Shown one piece after another: positions 43,801-50,780 of a DNA stretch of 64,000 nucleotides; position 1 is the stretch's first letter; the number at the start of each line of letters is the position of its first letter. This stretch comes from an uncultured Bacteroidia bacterium. GTDB taxonomy: Bacteria > Bacteroidota > Bacteroidia > NS11-12g > UBA955. The position numbers and the translations under genes were made by a program. The notes beneath the pieces are model-generated. The model saw only the letters and a list, made by a program, of their open reading frames with translations, was not told the DNA's origin and made no database searches. The stretch is taken from assembly GCA_943788195.1 (NCBI GenBank), contig CALSPH010000002.1:590004-654003 (forward strand), written 5' to 3'.

Positions 43801-45750
43801 TTGATTTTGGTAAAACACGCGCAATCCCGAATCTGCGTTGGGCCGCATTAACGGAATAGACAATGGAAAACTATCCGAACAACCGACCGTAGTATCTGTT
43901 TGAACCAAAAAACCCGTATAACAACGTTCATTGCCTGGAGTGAACCAATGCTTAAAGTTCAACGAATCCACAGAATAGTTGCAATTTGAATTCAGGTTAA
44001 CGCCATTCTTGGTGTCGGTAGTACAATTTGCAGCCACAAAGTCGTTTAATTGCCAAAGGGTTTTTATGTGATTGTTTCGAAAGGTGGCAGTTACATTATT
44101 GAAATAAACCGTATCTTGAATTTGGCATTGAAAGCGGTTTTGAATTTGTGCCTGAGCGTAAGGTCCATAAACCGTAGCTGTATCTAAAACTAAGATGCTA
44201 TCGCATCCTTGCTTGCTAATGCGAACCACCGGGAAATAATCACCAATATTGTTATAATGCTCCGAAGTGGCAAAGTTTGTACTGCTATCTCCATTGCCAA
44301 AATACCATGTAATATTCGCACCGGATATGGGTGTTTGGCGAAAACCAAATCGATTATTTAGTCTGCAATAGTCTATTATGGTATCAATTCTTGCATCCAC
44401 CACATAACTGATGTTACTGATTGCACTGTTGCTGGTAAATGTATCACTGCAACCAAAGGTATCTCGTATTTGAAGGGTAACATTAAAATTACCATTTGCC
44501 GTGTAGGTATGACTTGGTGAAAGCCAATTCACTGTGTCGGATGTTCCATCGCCAAATTGCCACTTAAAAGATTGTACTTCTGGCGGTTGCATATTACTCA
44601 AGTTGTTCAAATCTAAAAATGATTTAAAACACCCACCCGTGCGAACAAAATCAAAATTTGCAATTGGCTCCCTAAGAATTAACACATCTGTACTATCCTT
44701 TAATCTTGTGGCACAACCCCGATCGTCTATGACTTCCATGGTAACTTTATAGGTACTCCCTATTGAGTTTGCATAAGAGTGACAAAATACTGAATCACCA
44801 ATGGGTACATTTGAAGTTGAACCATCATCCCAAAGTATATTTCTAAATAGGATGTTTTGATTTAAGCTATCAAATTTTATACATACTTGATTTCCTTTGA
44901 AACATTGGACAGTATCAGACAAATAAGAAAATGTAGCATTCGGTAAATCCAGCACAATAATGCTATCATAGTTTAAGGTACAATATGAACTATCTGAAAA
45001 TATGAGCGTTAATGCAAAAAATTTGGCCCCAGAAGAACCATACGTATAATAAGGTGAGGCTACATTAGATATATTTCCATCTCCAAAACTCCATAAATAG
45101 CTTAAAGGAATTTCAGTTCCACTGTTAGAGCTAAAATCCACATCGCTACCCAGGCACACTGAATCTTTTGATGCAGCATAACTGAATTGGTCAATTACCT
45201 TAATGTTTTTCTTTATCGTATCTCGGCACCCTAAGCTTGAAACAATGGTCATGCAGATGGTCTTATTGCCACTTGAGCTATAACTATGTGAGGGGTTAAA
45301 CAGCATAGACCCTGTGGTATCTCCAAAATCCCACGCAATTTGGGTGATGCTATCCCGATAAGAATGCGTTGATAGATTGGTGAATTGTGCGTTCAGCCCT
45401 AAACAGGCATCCGAGTATGAGAAACGAGCTTTTGCCATTTCAGTAATATAGACCAATTGAGTAAGGGTATCTCTGCAAGCTCCTGAAATAGCAATACAGC
45501 GAACGGAATACGTTCCAGTATCCGTAAATTCGTGATTCACGATACGATTGGTATCTGCATTTTTTGGGCCTGAAAGTACATCACCAAAATTCCACTCTAC
45601 ATTACTTGCTGTACCAGTAAAAGTGAATTGAACCGAATCGCCTAGACACTGATTTTGATTATAAATAAACGTGCTTAAACACTGCCCTTTCACTTGTTCT
45701 GTAAAAAACAGTAAACTAAGAATAAAAAGAAGTGTAAAACCTTTCTTCAT
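37882..45750 (-). CDS. giant PKD-repeat T9SS-exported protein (gliding-associated CTD)
   Basis: The 2622-residue protein has a signal peptide (1-22), then more than two dozen PKD-like beta-sandwich modules of 80-90 residues (WxFGDGxxS..PxHxY...GxYxVxLxxxxxxGCxDT), and a T9SS type B C-terminal domain at 2530-2622 (LPTAFTPNANGIND, FEIYNRWGGKVYEG, LGWDGTY). Modules in the second half share 'NDSxQCLxxNxFxFxNxS'; the early ones are more diverged and interrupted by an atypical stretch (about 560-740). Each module has paired cysteines, likely disulfides. Such proteins are secreted across the outer membrane and act as adhesins or filamentous surface proteins. No enzyme domain is seen. Confidence 0.93.
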   Translation of the reverse strand: MKKGFTLLFILSLLFFTEQVKGQCLSTFIYNQNQCLGDSVQFTFTGTASNVEWNFGDVLSGPKNADTNRIVNHEFTDTGTYSVRCIAISGACRDTLTQLVYITEMAKARFSYSDACLGLNAQFTNLSTHSYRDSITQIAWDFGDTTGSMLFNPSHSYSSSGNKTICMTIVSSLGCRDTIKKNIKVIDQFSYAASKDSVCLGSDVDFSSNSGTEIPLSYLWSFGDGNISNVASPYYTYGSSGAKFFALTLIFSDSSYCTLNYDSIIVLDLPNATFSYLSDTVQCFKGNQVCIKFDSLNQNILFRNILWDDGSTSNVPIGDSVFCHSYANSIGSTYKVTMEVIDDRGCATRLKDSTDVLILREPIANFDFVRTGGCFKSFLDLNNLSNMQPPEVQSFKWQFGDGTSDTVNWLSPSHTYTANGNFNVTLQIRDTFGCSDTFTSNSAISNISYVVDARIDTIIDYCRLNNRFGFRQTPISGANITWYFGNGDSSTNFATSEHYNNIGDYFPVVRISKQGCDSILVLDTATVYGPYAQAQIQNRFQCQIQDTVYFNNVTATFRNNHIKTLWQLNDFVAANCTTDTKNGVNLNSNCNYSVDSLNFKHWFTPGNERCYTGFLVQTDTTVGCSDSFPLSIPLMRPNADSGLRVFYQNQPCVGPEVPKAVFINLNQTQPNCGRQRYYIMWDSLCAEESGNFNSHWRLNEDRHNYGYNNLPCDSNGYVTMGLIIENGLDSMGNVCRDTGFYHHIIRFGLLNPTIATSYNPDSLYCNYSTHDFFVGDSMQDSIVQIIWNFGDGTIDTVQTLGKVSHTYTQSGIYQVRNYVQHINGCDGVDTFQVRIGVRHRIDLPASYACLGDSVLLGNNSNYWLDPNPNYFRDDTRAAQGKERTRWDIGDGNGFQDSGSNIYLNYNRIGDYTIRMELRDSLGCLDTANLGNPFRVFDVTSQIQLPSDTLVCPQVVQLFSASTVYDSLNNFGHLDDSVSLFIWTFDDGSGSSLQANPSKFFDKGTQGIKLYAENTRGCRDSIVDSFFIVSPFARFTPVTDTMGCQPHLTTFRNQSVNANSFTWLFRNPSNNILNTTSQGDVNFNYTNYGTFYPELISRKNALNNGIPITCADTFPLLANNDTAIAITVFEKPIVRFSHTTDCSTNTTTYTNTTVINTDTILALWWTFGDGDSSFLQNPIHQYADTGAYRVVLHIRVGKGCEDSLVRTVYISPIPLANFNSTDICIEEQMQFYDATNAYNDVIYLWNWDFGDGTSSFIQNPLHLYTYDTAYRVRLRVTNRAGCFDTITKTVNVNSKPVVDYVFSNACQTKKNAFYGSATVKKGSLSYHWDFGDGGTSPSKNPQYVYGDTGNYQAKFTATSLYGCKDSIRKTVRVYPNPVTDFSINNPVQCLAQNSFTFINNSTIAIDTILYNYWYASDGGSGFNQDYNRVFANFDSIEIVLISLTDKNCTDTAIKWVEVLESPVSSPVISDLSVCVNGDSIHLADTFVSQETLTNRTWLHNGVNIGSDSAFKYKFNTVGPTDIWLIKELSNGCKDTSISNVIIYPKPNAYIKIPVDQQCLNGNAFQFSDSSWISDGTALSSKWYLGNGDSSILANFISSYAQADTFDVSLIVLSNKDCRDTMVRSVIVHPEPVADFSVDTSTQCLRGNQFQFTNQSVVAGTGMTYQWDFNAELSSVLVDPLHQFGSHGVKSVKLITASFFGCKDSITKNVEVYPMPLSRPTVNNLNQCLNDQNYIFTDSSSIAYGFLSRLWVWDNATTDTSKSLSRQFAKDTFYRHQLISSSVYGCADTAWLVHQVYPVPNALFEINDSGQCVNNQNFQFNNLSNAKDGIAATYWDYGDGNLDTLIQGGHFYPQAGIYTVRLIANSSQSCKDTHNIQLEVYHKPLALLSVNDSAQCFKDQNFSFIGNSSIPTGSLIRFEWDTFNTPFSGSKDTSLLFPVAGNYTLRYVVESNQNCLDTTFQDIVVHPDPSSQFTISDSIQCENDNLFLFNSTSSLVYGTMTDSWYADQVYWSDLMNPIRNFTSQDTVQVSLVNTTNKGCRDTAIQPIFIVPAPHAQFAINDSGQCLRDNQFVFANTSWIEDGVLSAEWDFGNGNSSSLYSPTEVYPDHGDYVVRHISTSIYGCKDTWNVDVLVHPEPMASFVVNNPSQCLNGNLFTYTNNSSIDSTQMSYQWFFGDGNSSQQTDPSHTHSNYGSFETVLYATSNYGCIDSAKEMLVVNPMPISAFSINDSAQCVNTQNFVFTNNSSIPTGNIINYTWHSRGVTAINVNPWQLGYPNSGPYGVLLESRSDSGCVDSAYKLIRVFPKPISGITVNDSVQCLRGNYYLFSERSFDSFGISGYSWRENNDEVSTADTFGRTYLNAGLKSVDLITISTNQCFDTARIKVRVKPMPDPRFAPLKQFYCENEAGISIIPNQSGGQFYGKNIVNQQYVPRILWGDTVTYVITQEGCTDSSKQFTQVYPLPNAFLGNDTSICKHESILLKPTSWNSTFIWGNGSSDTALRVTRAGQYWVTAKNICGTDSDTINISVKDINCRFFLPTAFTPNANGINDRYRPVTFDVDEMVFEIYNRWGGKVYEGDINDLGWDGTYADKNSPEGYYVVVVKYSYQTELRNITETAHEVFYLLR

Positions 45751-45893
45751 AATTATATATAAAACACTGATATCAATTTTGTGTAATCTGTAAATTTACA
45801 ACAACTATATGTAAAACACAAGCTATCGCTAATTGGTTGCCTTCAGCATTGCCTCTATATGACTGACTATAGTGCCATTTGAAACAAACCATT

Positions 45894-46844
45894 TTAGTTG
45901 TTTTTCCTGAACAATGCTGAAAATATTAATTTTAGTGATTGTGTGATTTTGAATCCAAATATTCTAAATATTAAAATATATCCTTTACTGCTTGTATTGC
46001 TTACCGCGGGAATAAATTTTCTAGGTATTAATTCCTGATATATTGTATTAGCCATTTCCGAATTATAAGGGTAAACAATCCTAAGCGCGTCAAAAAGTGA
46101 TTGATATAATTTATCTGTTAAATCATACGGTTGATGCATTTTTAAATATTCCACAATTCGTTTCCTCAGATCAATGTAGTTTGACCATTTTTTTTCTAGA
46201 TTAGTGCTTGAAATCGAACCTGAATCCCTGATCTCAATAATTGTTCCCACTTTTGAATCAAAAATCACCACGGGTATACGTTTCAATATATCAAACATCA
46301 AATTGTACTCTTGCGAACTGGAAAGATTTTCATTCCATCTGATACCTTCATCAAACAATCTTGAATGAAATAAATTTGAACATGTGTTTCCAAGATTTGT
46401 AGACATTAGCATTTCCCATAAATGATTGCTGTCATTTTGAGTGTAATTTTTCTGTACTACTTTCTCCCCCTTTGCATTTAGGCTTATATAACTTCCAACA
46501 ATCAAGTCCGGTAAGTTTTGCCTTTTGGCTAACTCAATTTGCGCCTTTATTTTCCCGGGCTTTATCCAATCATCCGCATCCAAAAACTGGATATATTCCC
46601 CTTTTGCTTCAAGCAATCCTCTATTTCTGGCTGCGCAAGCTCCTTTATTTTCTTGCTCAATGAGCAGCGCTTTTTTATCGTTGGTTTTTAGATAATGTCT
46701 TATTCTTTCTACGGTATGATCTGTACTCCCGTCATCCACCAAAATCACTTCAATTTCTTGCGCACTTTGAGCATAAATTGACGATAAACATCTTTCGATG
46801 TAGAGCGCAACATTATAACATGGTACAATTACTGAAACTAACAT
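45894..46844 (-). CDS. family 2 glycosyltransferase
   Basis: The 316-residue enzyme opens VSVIVPCYNVALYIERCL and has the GT-A motifs VILVDDGSTD, ENKGACAARNRG and the metal-binding QFLDADDWIKPGK. It transfers a sugar from a nucleotide donor, probably to a surface polysaccharide or glycolipid. The end of the protein carries an amphipathic basic tail (ITQSLKLIFSALFRKNN). It starts 4 bp after the upstream GT4 gene stops, so the two form a unit. Confidence 0.9.
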   Translation of the reverse strand: MLVSVIVPCYNVALYIERCLSSIYAQSAQEIEVILVDDGSTDHTVERIRHYLKTNDKKALLIEQENKGACAARNRGLLEAKGEYIQFLDADDWIKPGKIKAQIELAKRQNLPDLIVGSYISLNAKGEKVVQKNYTQNDSNHLWEMLMSTNLGNTCSNLFHSRLFDEGIRWNENLSSSQEYNLMFDILKRIPVVIFDSKVGTIIEIRDSGSISSTNLEKKWSNYIDLRKRIVEYLKMHQPYDLTDKLYQSLFDALRIVYPYNSEMANTIYQELIPRKFIPAVSNTSSKGYILIFRIFGFKITQSLKLIFSALFRKNN

Positions 46845-46848
46845 TGAA

Positions 46849-48090
46849 TTAAGAGGATAGTTGATTTAGCTCATTGCAAAATTGCGTATAATTTGTTTCT
46901 TGGTCAAACTTTTCAATTCCATACTGAATGATATTGTTTCTTTGTGCAATAGTTCCAAACTTATAGTTTGCCAGCCAACCATGTAATTTTTGCGCGAATA
47001 CTGCAATCTCTAAATCTGCATCAATTAGATACCCCACTTCATCGCTAATTATTTCGCTTACGCCTCCCACATTTGTTCCTATTAATGGAATCCCTCTCGA
47101 AATGGCCTCCATCATACTTACAGGAACACCTTCAATCGTTGACACATTAACCAAGAAGTGAATTGGGTTGGTTTCCATAAATCTGAGTAATTCATCCGTA
47201 TTCACATACCCATAGCATTTATAATCTACCGAAGTCCCTTTCAACCGTTTGGTCAGATCATTATTAAGGTTCTTTTCACCAAAGTGATGCCAAATTAATG
47301 GCATGCCCATATTCTCTATGGTTGACGCCAAAAAATCTAACCGTTTTAAAGGGATATACGGAGATATGCTTAAGATATGATAAGGTGGTTTTGAAGGCAC
47401 CTCTACGGGCAAATATTTACTATTAAAACATACACCCATCGGCCGATACAAAAACTGCCCTTCTCGAGGTTTAATTCTTCGTTCAATTAAATCCATCCAA
47501 GTTTTTGAAATAAAATAAACCCTATCAGTGTGTTTAAATTGAAAATATCTATAGGCATCAAAACTTACGGGATTCTTGATATAATCAACCTCGTAACGAT
47601 GTGCTCTACTAACCACAATAATGTCTTTGTTAAACATAACTTTATAAACACAAGCTATTGCATTCCAATGATCAAACCAATAACTATATAAAACGGTGAT
47701 ATTTTTGCTTTTTATATAAGCGTCAACTTGACTTGCTCTTCTTAAATAGATTAAATACTGAGAGATCTGCATTTTTAATGCTTTTACTGAAAACGATCCA
47801 TTAATCAACGATTTTACAGCTAGTTTGATCCCCATAGGGATTAAAACTTTAATCCCAAACTGAACATATTGCGTAAATGAAATAGGCGTGTTTTTCAACT
47901 CAGACTCCATCACAACATCAATTGTGTTCTGCACTTCAACGCCCTTTTCAGAACCCATTTGATGCGTAAGAATTAATGCAAGGCTGGTGTGCTTTTGCAA
48001 ATAATCGAACTCTGCAGAAATAAACGGATACTCAGCATGTAAATAAGGAAAAGCCGTGGTGCAAAGTGCTATATTTGATTTAACATCCAT
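46849..48090 (-). CDS. family 4 glycosyltransferase
   Basis: The 413-residue enzyme has a GT-B fold. The C-terminal GT4 donor-binding part is clear: ILSISPYIPLKRLDFLAS, then VNVSTIEGVPVSMMEAISRGIPLIGTNVGGVSEI. The N-terminal half has a basic membrane-proximal stretch (VSRAHRYEVDYIKNP). It would build a polysaccharide or glycolipid with the GT2 enzyme. ATG 48090 is chosen over the longer frame (48114): a -7 box TACTTTTG (minus strand, 48099-48106) ends 8 nt before ATG 48090. Confidence 0.88.
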   Translation of the reverse strand: MDVKSNIALCTTAFPYLHAEYPFISAEFDYLQKHTSLALILTHQMGSEKGVEVQNTIDVVMESELKNTPISFTQYVQFGIKVLIPMGIKLAVKSLINGSFSVKALKMQISQYLIYLRRASQVDAYIKSKNITVLYSYWFDHWNAIACVYKVMFNKDIIVVSRAHRYEVDYIKNPVSFDAYRYFQFKHTDRVYFISKTWMDLIERRIKPREGQFLYRPMGVCFNSKYLPVEVPSKPPYHILSISPYIPLKRLDFLASTIENMGMPLIWHHFGEKNLNNDLTKRLKGTSVDYKCYGYVNTDELLRFMETNPIHFLVNVSTIEGVPVSMMEAISRGIPLIGTNVGGVSEIISDEVGYLIDADLEIAVFAQKLHGWLANYKFGTIAQRNNIIQYGIEKFDQETNYTQFCNELNQLSS

Positions 48091-48098
48091 TTGTGCCC

Positions 48099-48106
48099 CA
48101 AAAGTA
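48099..48106 (-). promoter_or_regulatory. -7 promoter box of the glycosyltransferase pair
   Basis: TACTTTTG on the minus strand matches TAnnTTTG and ends 8 nt before the ATG at 48090, predicting a near-leaderless mRNA. Confidence 0.45.
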
Positions 48107-48239
48107 CATATCATTTATCATGACATCGCTTTCCCGAGGGAAAATAATTCTTTCTTAGGCAATACACTAAATACTATGCGCACATAAATCAGCCGCTTAT
48201 TGATAATGATCGCATGAATGATTAAATTCGCCCATTACC

Positions 48240-48812
48240 ATGCTTAAAATAGCACATCGCATAAATTCCGTTCAGCAGCTAAAAAATGTTCCGAAAGACC
48301 AAGGTATTGAGCTAGACATAAGGGCATTCGAGAATCACCTCATTCTTCACCATGATCCTTTTGAAAAAGGAGAACTATTTGAAGATTTACTCAAAAGCTA
48401 TCAACATAAATTTATTATCCTGAACACCAAATGCGAAGGAATGGAAGAGGCAATTCTTGAACTACTGGCAAAATATCGAATCACGGAATACTTTTTTCTC
48501 GATTTGAGTCTTCCTTATCTAGTTAAATATGCCAATAAAGGGCTTAAAGAAATCGCCATTCGTTATTCTGAATTTGAACCCATTGAATTTGCATTGGCTT
48601 TTGCAGGTAAGGTTGATTGGGTTTGGGTGGATTGTTTTACCCATTTACCTTTAGATGATTTATCTTATCAAGCATTAAAAAAGCATTTCAAGATATGCAT
48701 CGTTTCCCCAGAATTACAGGGCTATGGTCTTAACATGATCGATACATTCAAAACTCAAATCGCTGATATGCAAATAGATGCTGTATGTACAAAACGACCC
48801 GATTTGTGGTAA
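48240..48812 (+). CDS. glycerophosphodiester phosphodiesterase-like protein
   Basis: The 190-residue protein keeps part of the GDPD TIM-barrel signature: KIAHRINSV at the start, GIELDIRAFENHLILHHDPF (Glu, Asp and His residues) and a later WVWVDC strand. It is shorter than typical GDPD (about 240-260) and the barrel's middle is compressed, so activity is uncertain. Divergent from the glycosyltransferase pair, it may act on phospholipid-linked or sugar-phosphate substrates. Confidence 0.75.
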   Translation: MLKIAHRINSVQQLKNVPKDQGIELDIRAFENHLILHHDPFEKGELFEDLLKSYQHKFIILNTKCEGMEEAILELLAKYRITEYFFLDLSLPYLVKYANKGLKEIAIRYSEFEPIEFALAFAGKVDWVWVDCFTHLPLDDLSYQALKKHFKICIVSPELQGYGLNMIDTFKTQIADMQIDAVCTKRPDLW

Positions 48813-48855
48813 AGCATCCCATTTTAATCAATTGGTAATTCATACTGCATAATAT

Positions 48856-48863
48856 TACTTTTG
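48856..48863 (+). promoter_or_regulatory. -7 promoter box of the carboxylase beta gene
   Basis: TACTTTTG matches TAnnTTTG and ends 21 nt before the ATG at 48885. Confidence 0.45.
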
Positions 48864-48884
48864 CCTTGACTAAAATATTCAACC

Positions 48885-50429
48885 ATGAGCAAACCTTCAT
48901 TTAACAAGCTAACCGAAAAAAGAGCACAGTCCAAATTGGGCGGAGGTGAGAAACGTATCGAATCTCAGCACAATAAAGGCAAACTAACTGCGCGCGAACG
49001 AATCGAATTATTGGTAGATGAAGGCTCGTTTCATGAGATTGGCGCTTTCGTAACGCACAGAAGCGCAGATTTTGGAATGGAAAAGAATAAATTTCTTGGT
49101 GATGGAGTGGTTACCGGCTATGCTAAAGTAAACGGCAGGTTAACCTATCTTTTTTCACAAGACTTTACCGTTTTTGGAGGTTCTCTATCTGAAACCCATG
49201 CGGAGAAAATTTGCAAAATCATGGACTTAGCGCTTCAAAATGGAGCGCCATTAATAGGACTGAATGATAGCGGTGGAGCACGCATACAAGAAGGAGTAGT
49301 ATCCTTAGGCGGCTACGCAGATATCTTTTTTAGAAATACCCGTGCAAGTGGTGTGATTCCACAACTATCGGCAATAATGGGACCATGTGCTGGTGGCGCA
49401 GTGTATTCACCTGCAATCACAGATTTCATCTTAATGGTTGAACATACCAGCTATATGTTTGTAACCGGACCCAATGTGGTTAAAACGGTTACCAATGAAG
49501 AGGTAAGTTCAGAGGATTTGGGAGGAGCTTCGGTTCATTCCAGTAAATCTGGTGTTGCTCATTTTGCAGCGGCAAATGAAGTTGAGGCCATCAATCATTT
49601 GAAATCCCTTTTGTCTTATATTCCTCAAAATTGCGAAGAAAAAGCATTGGACTTGCCTTATACATCCAAAGATGAAAAGGTAGAGGCGTTGAATAATATT
49701 GTTCCTGAAAATCCCAATCAGCCCTATGATATTCGAGAAGTAATTGATGGGGTAATTGATGAAAACAGTTTTTTTGAAGTGCATAAAAACTTTGCAGAAA
49801 ATATTGTGGTCGGTTTTGCTCGATTAGCGGGTAAAAGCATCGGTATCATTGCAAATCAACCTTCTTATCTGGCAGGTGTTTTGGATGTGCATTCCTCGCA
49901 AAAAGGAGCGCGTTTTGTTCGGTTTTGCGATGCATTTAATATCCCATTGTTGGTACTTGAAGATGTACCCGGCTTTCTTCCTGGAACAGACCAAGAATGG
50001 AATGCTATTATAACTAATGGTGCGAAGCTTTTATATGCTTTTAGCGAAGCTACGGTGCCTCGCATCACCGTTATTACTAGAAAGGCCTATGGTGGGGCCT
50101 ATGACGTAATGAATAGCAAGCACATTGGTGCAGATATGAATTACGCATGGCCAAGCGCAGAGATCGCGGTTATGGGAGCCAAAGGTGCTGCCGAAATCAT
50201 TTTCAAAGGTGAAATCAAAACAGCAGAAGATCCGGAAGCTGCATGGAAAGAAAAAGAACAATTATATGGCGACATGTTTGCTAATCCATATCGTGCCGCG
50301 GCTCGAGGTTTTATTGATGAGGTTATTTTACCTGAAGAAACCAGAGAACGACTCATTTCTGCATTTGCCATGCTAGAAAACAAGGTAGATAATTTACCCA
50401 AGAAAAAACACGGAAACATTCCGCTTTAA
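48885..50429 (+). CDS. pccB: acyl-CoA carboxylase beta subunit (propionyl-CoA type)
   Basis: The 514-residue carboxyltransferase subunit transfers CO2 from biotin to propionyl-CoA (or acetyl-CoA). It shows the double crotonase-fold architecture: [61 protein letters not shown] in the first half and [53 protein letters not shown] in the second. Its length equals PccB. The alpha/biotin subunit is not in the window. Methylmalonyl-CoA made this way would feed succinyl-CoA. A Kazal lipoprotein gene follows 6 bp downstream. Confidence 0.95.
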   Translation: MSKPSFNKLTEKRAQSKLGGGEKRIESQHNKGKLTARERIELLVDEGSFHEIGAFVTHRSADFGMEKNKFLGDGVVTGYAKVNGRLTYLFSQDFTVFGGSLSETHAEKICKIMDLALQNGAPLIGLNDSGGARIQEGVVSLGGYADIFFRNTRASGVIPQLSAIMGPCAGGAVYSPAITDFILMVEHTSYMFVTGPNVVKTVTNEEVSSEDLGGASVHSSKSGVAHFAAANEVEAINHLKSLLSYIPQNCEEKALDLPYTSKDEKVEALNNIVPENPNQPYDIREVIDGVIDENSFFEVHKNFAENIVVGFARLAGKSIGIIANQPSYLAGVLDVHSSQKGARFVRFCDAFNIPLLVLEDVPGFLPGTDQEWNAIITNGAKLLYAFSEATVPRITVITRKAYGGAYDVMNSKHIGADMNYAWPSAEIAVMGAKGAAEIIFKGEIKTAEDPEAAWKEKEQLYGDMFANPYRAAARGFIDEVILPEETRERLISAFAMLENKVDNLPKKKHGNIPL

Positions 50430-50435
50430 ATCCAT

Positions 50436-50645
50436 ATGAAGCCTCTTCTGATTATTGTATTACTGTGCAGCTTTTTTTATTTAGGGTGTAAAAAAACCGA
50501 TTGTAAAAAAGGGAAGAGCGACTCCAATTGCATTTGCACAGCTAACTACGACCCTGTTTGCGGTTGCGATGAAGTTACTTATAGCAATGCATGTGAAGCA
50601 GAATGCCATGGAATAACCACGTATTCCAAAGGAGAATGTAAATAA
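50436..50645 (+). CDS. Kazal-type protease inhibitor lipoprotein
   Basis: The 69-residue protein has a lipoprotein signal (Cys18 in YLGCKK) and then one complete Kazal domain: CICTANYDPVCGCDEVTY, SNACEAECHGI and the final GEC, with six cysteines in the expected order. Kazal domains block serine proteases with a short reactive loop. In bacteria they are secreted or anchored inhibitors of predator, host or competitor proteases, or of own periplasmic proteases. It begins 6 bp after pccB, so it is probably co-transcribed, and a terminator follows. Confidence 0.9.
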   Translation: MKPLLIIVLLCSFFYLGCKKTDCKKGKSDSNCICTANYDPVCGCDEVTYSNACEAECHGITTYSKGECK

Positions 50646-50676
50646 AAATGCCACCCGTTTTTAGCAGATGGCATTT
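50644..50676 (+). terminator. terminator after the Kazal gene
   Basis: AAATGCCA (50646-50653) and TGGCATTT (50669-50676) form a stem around a 15-nt loop and are flanked by A and T runs. Confidence 0.65.
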
Positions 50677-50780
50677 ACATTTTGATTAAAATAGAATTAT
50701 TTCTTAGTCAACTTATTTGACTCGGTTTTACCGATGGACACCTATTGAAGCAAACTCAATTACCTTGTATCGTCCGTAAA

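Noticed and set aside
38473-44752. Several open frames antisense to the PKD gene
   Set aside because: They overlap a continuous 2622-codon frame with signal peptide and sorting domain and show no domain of their own.
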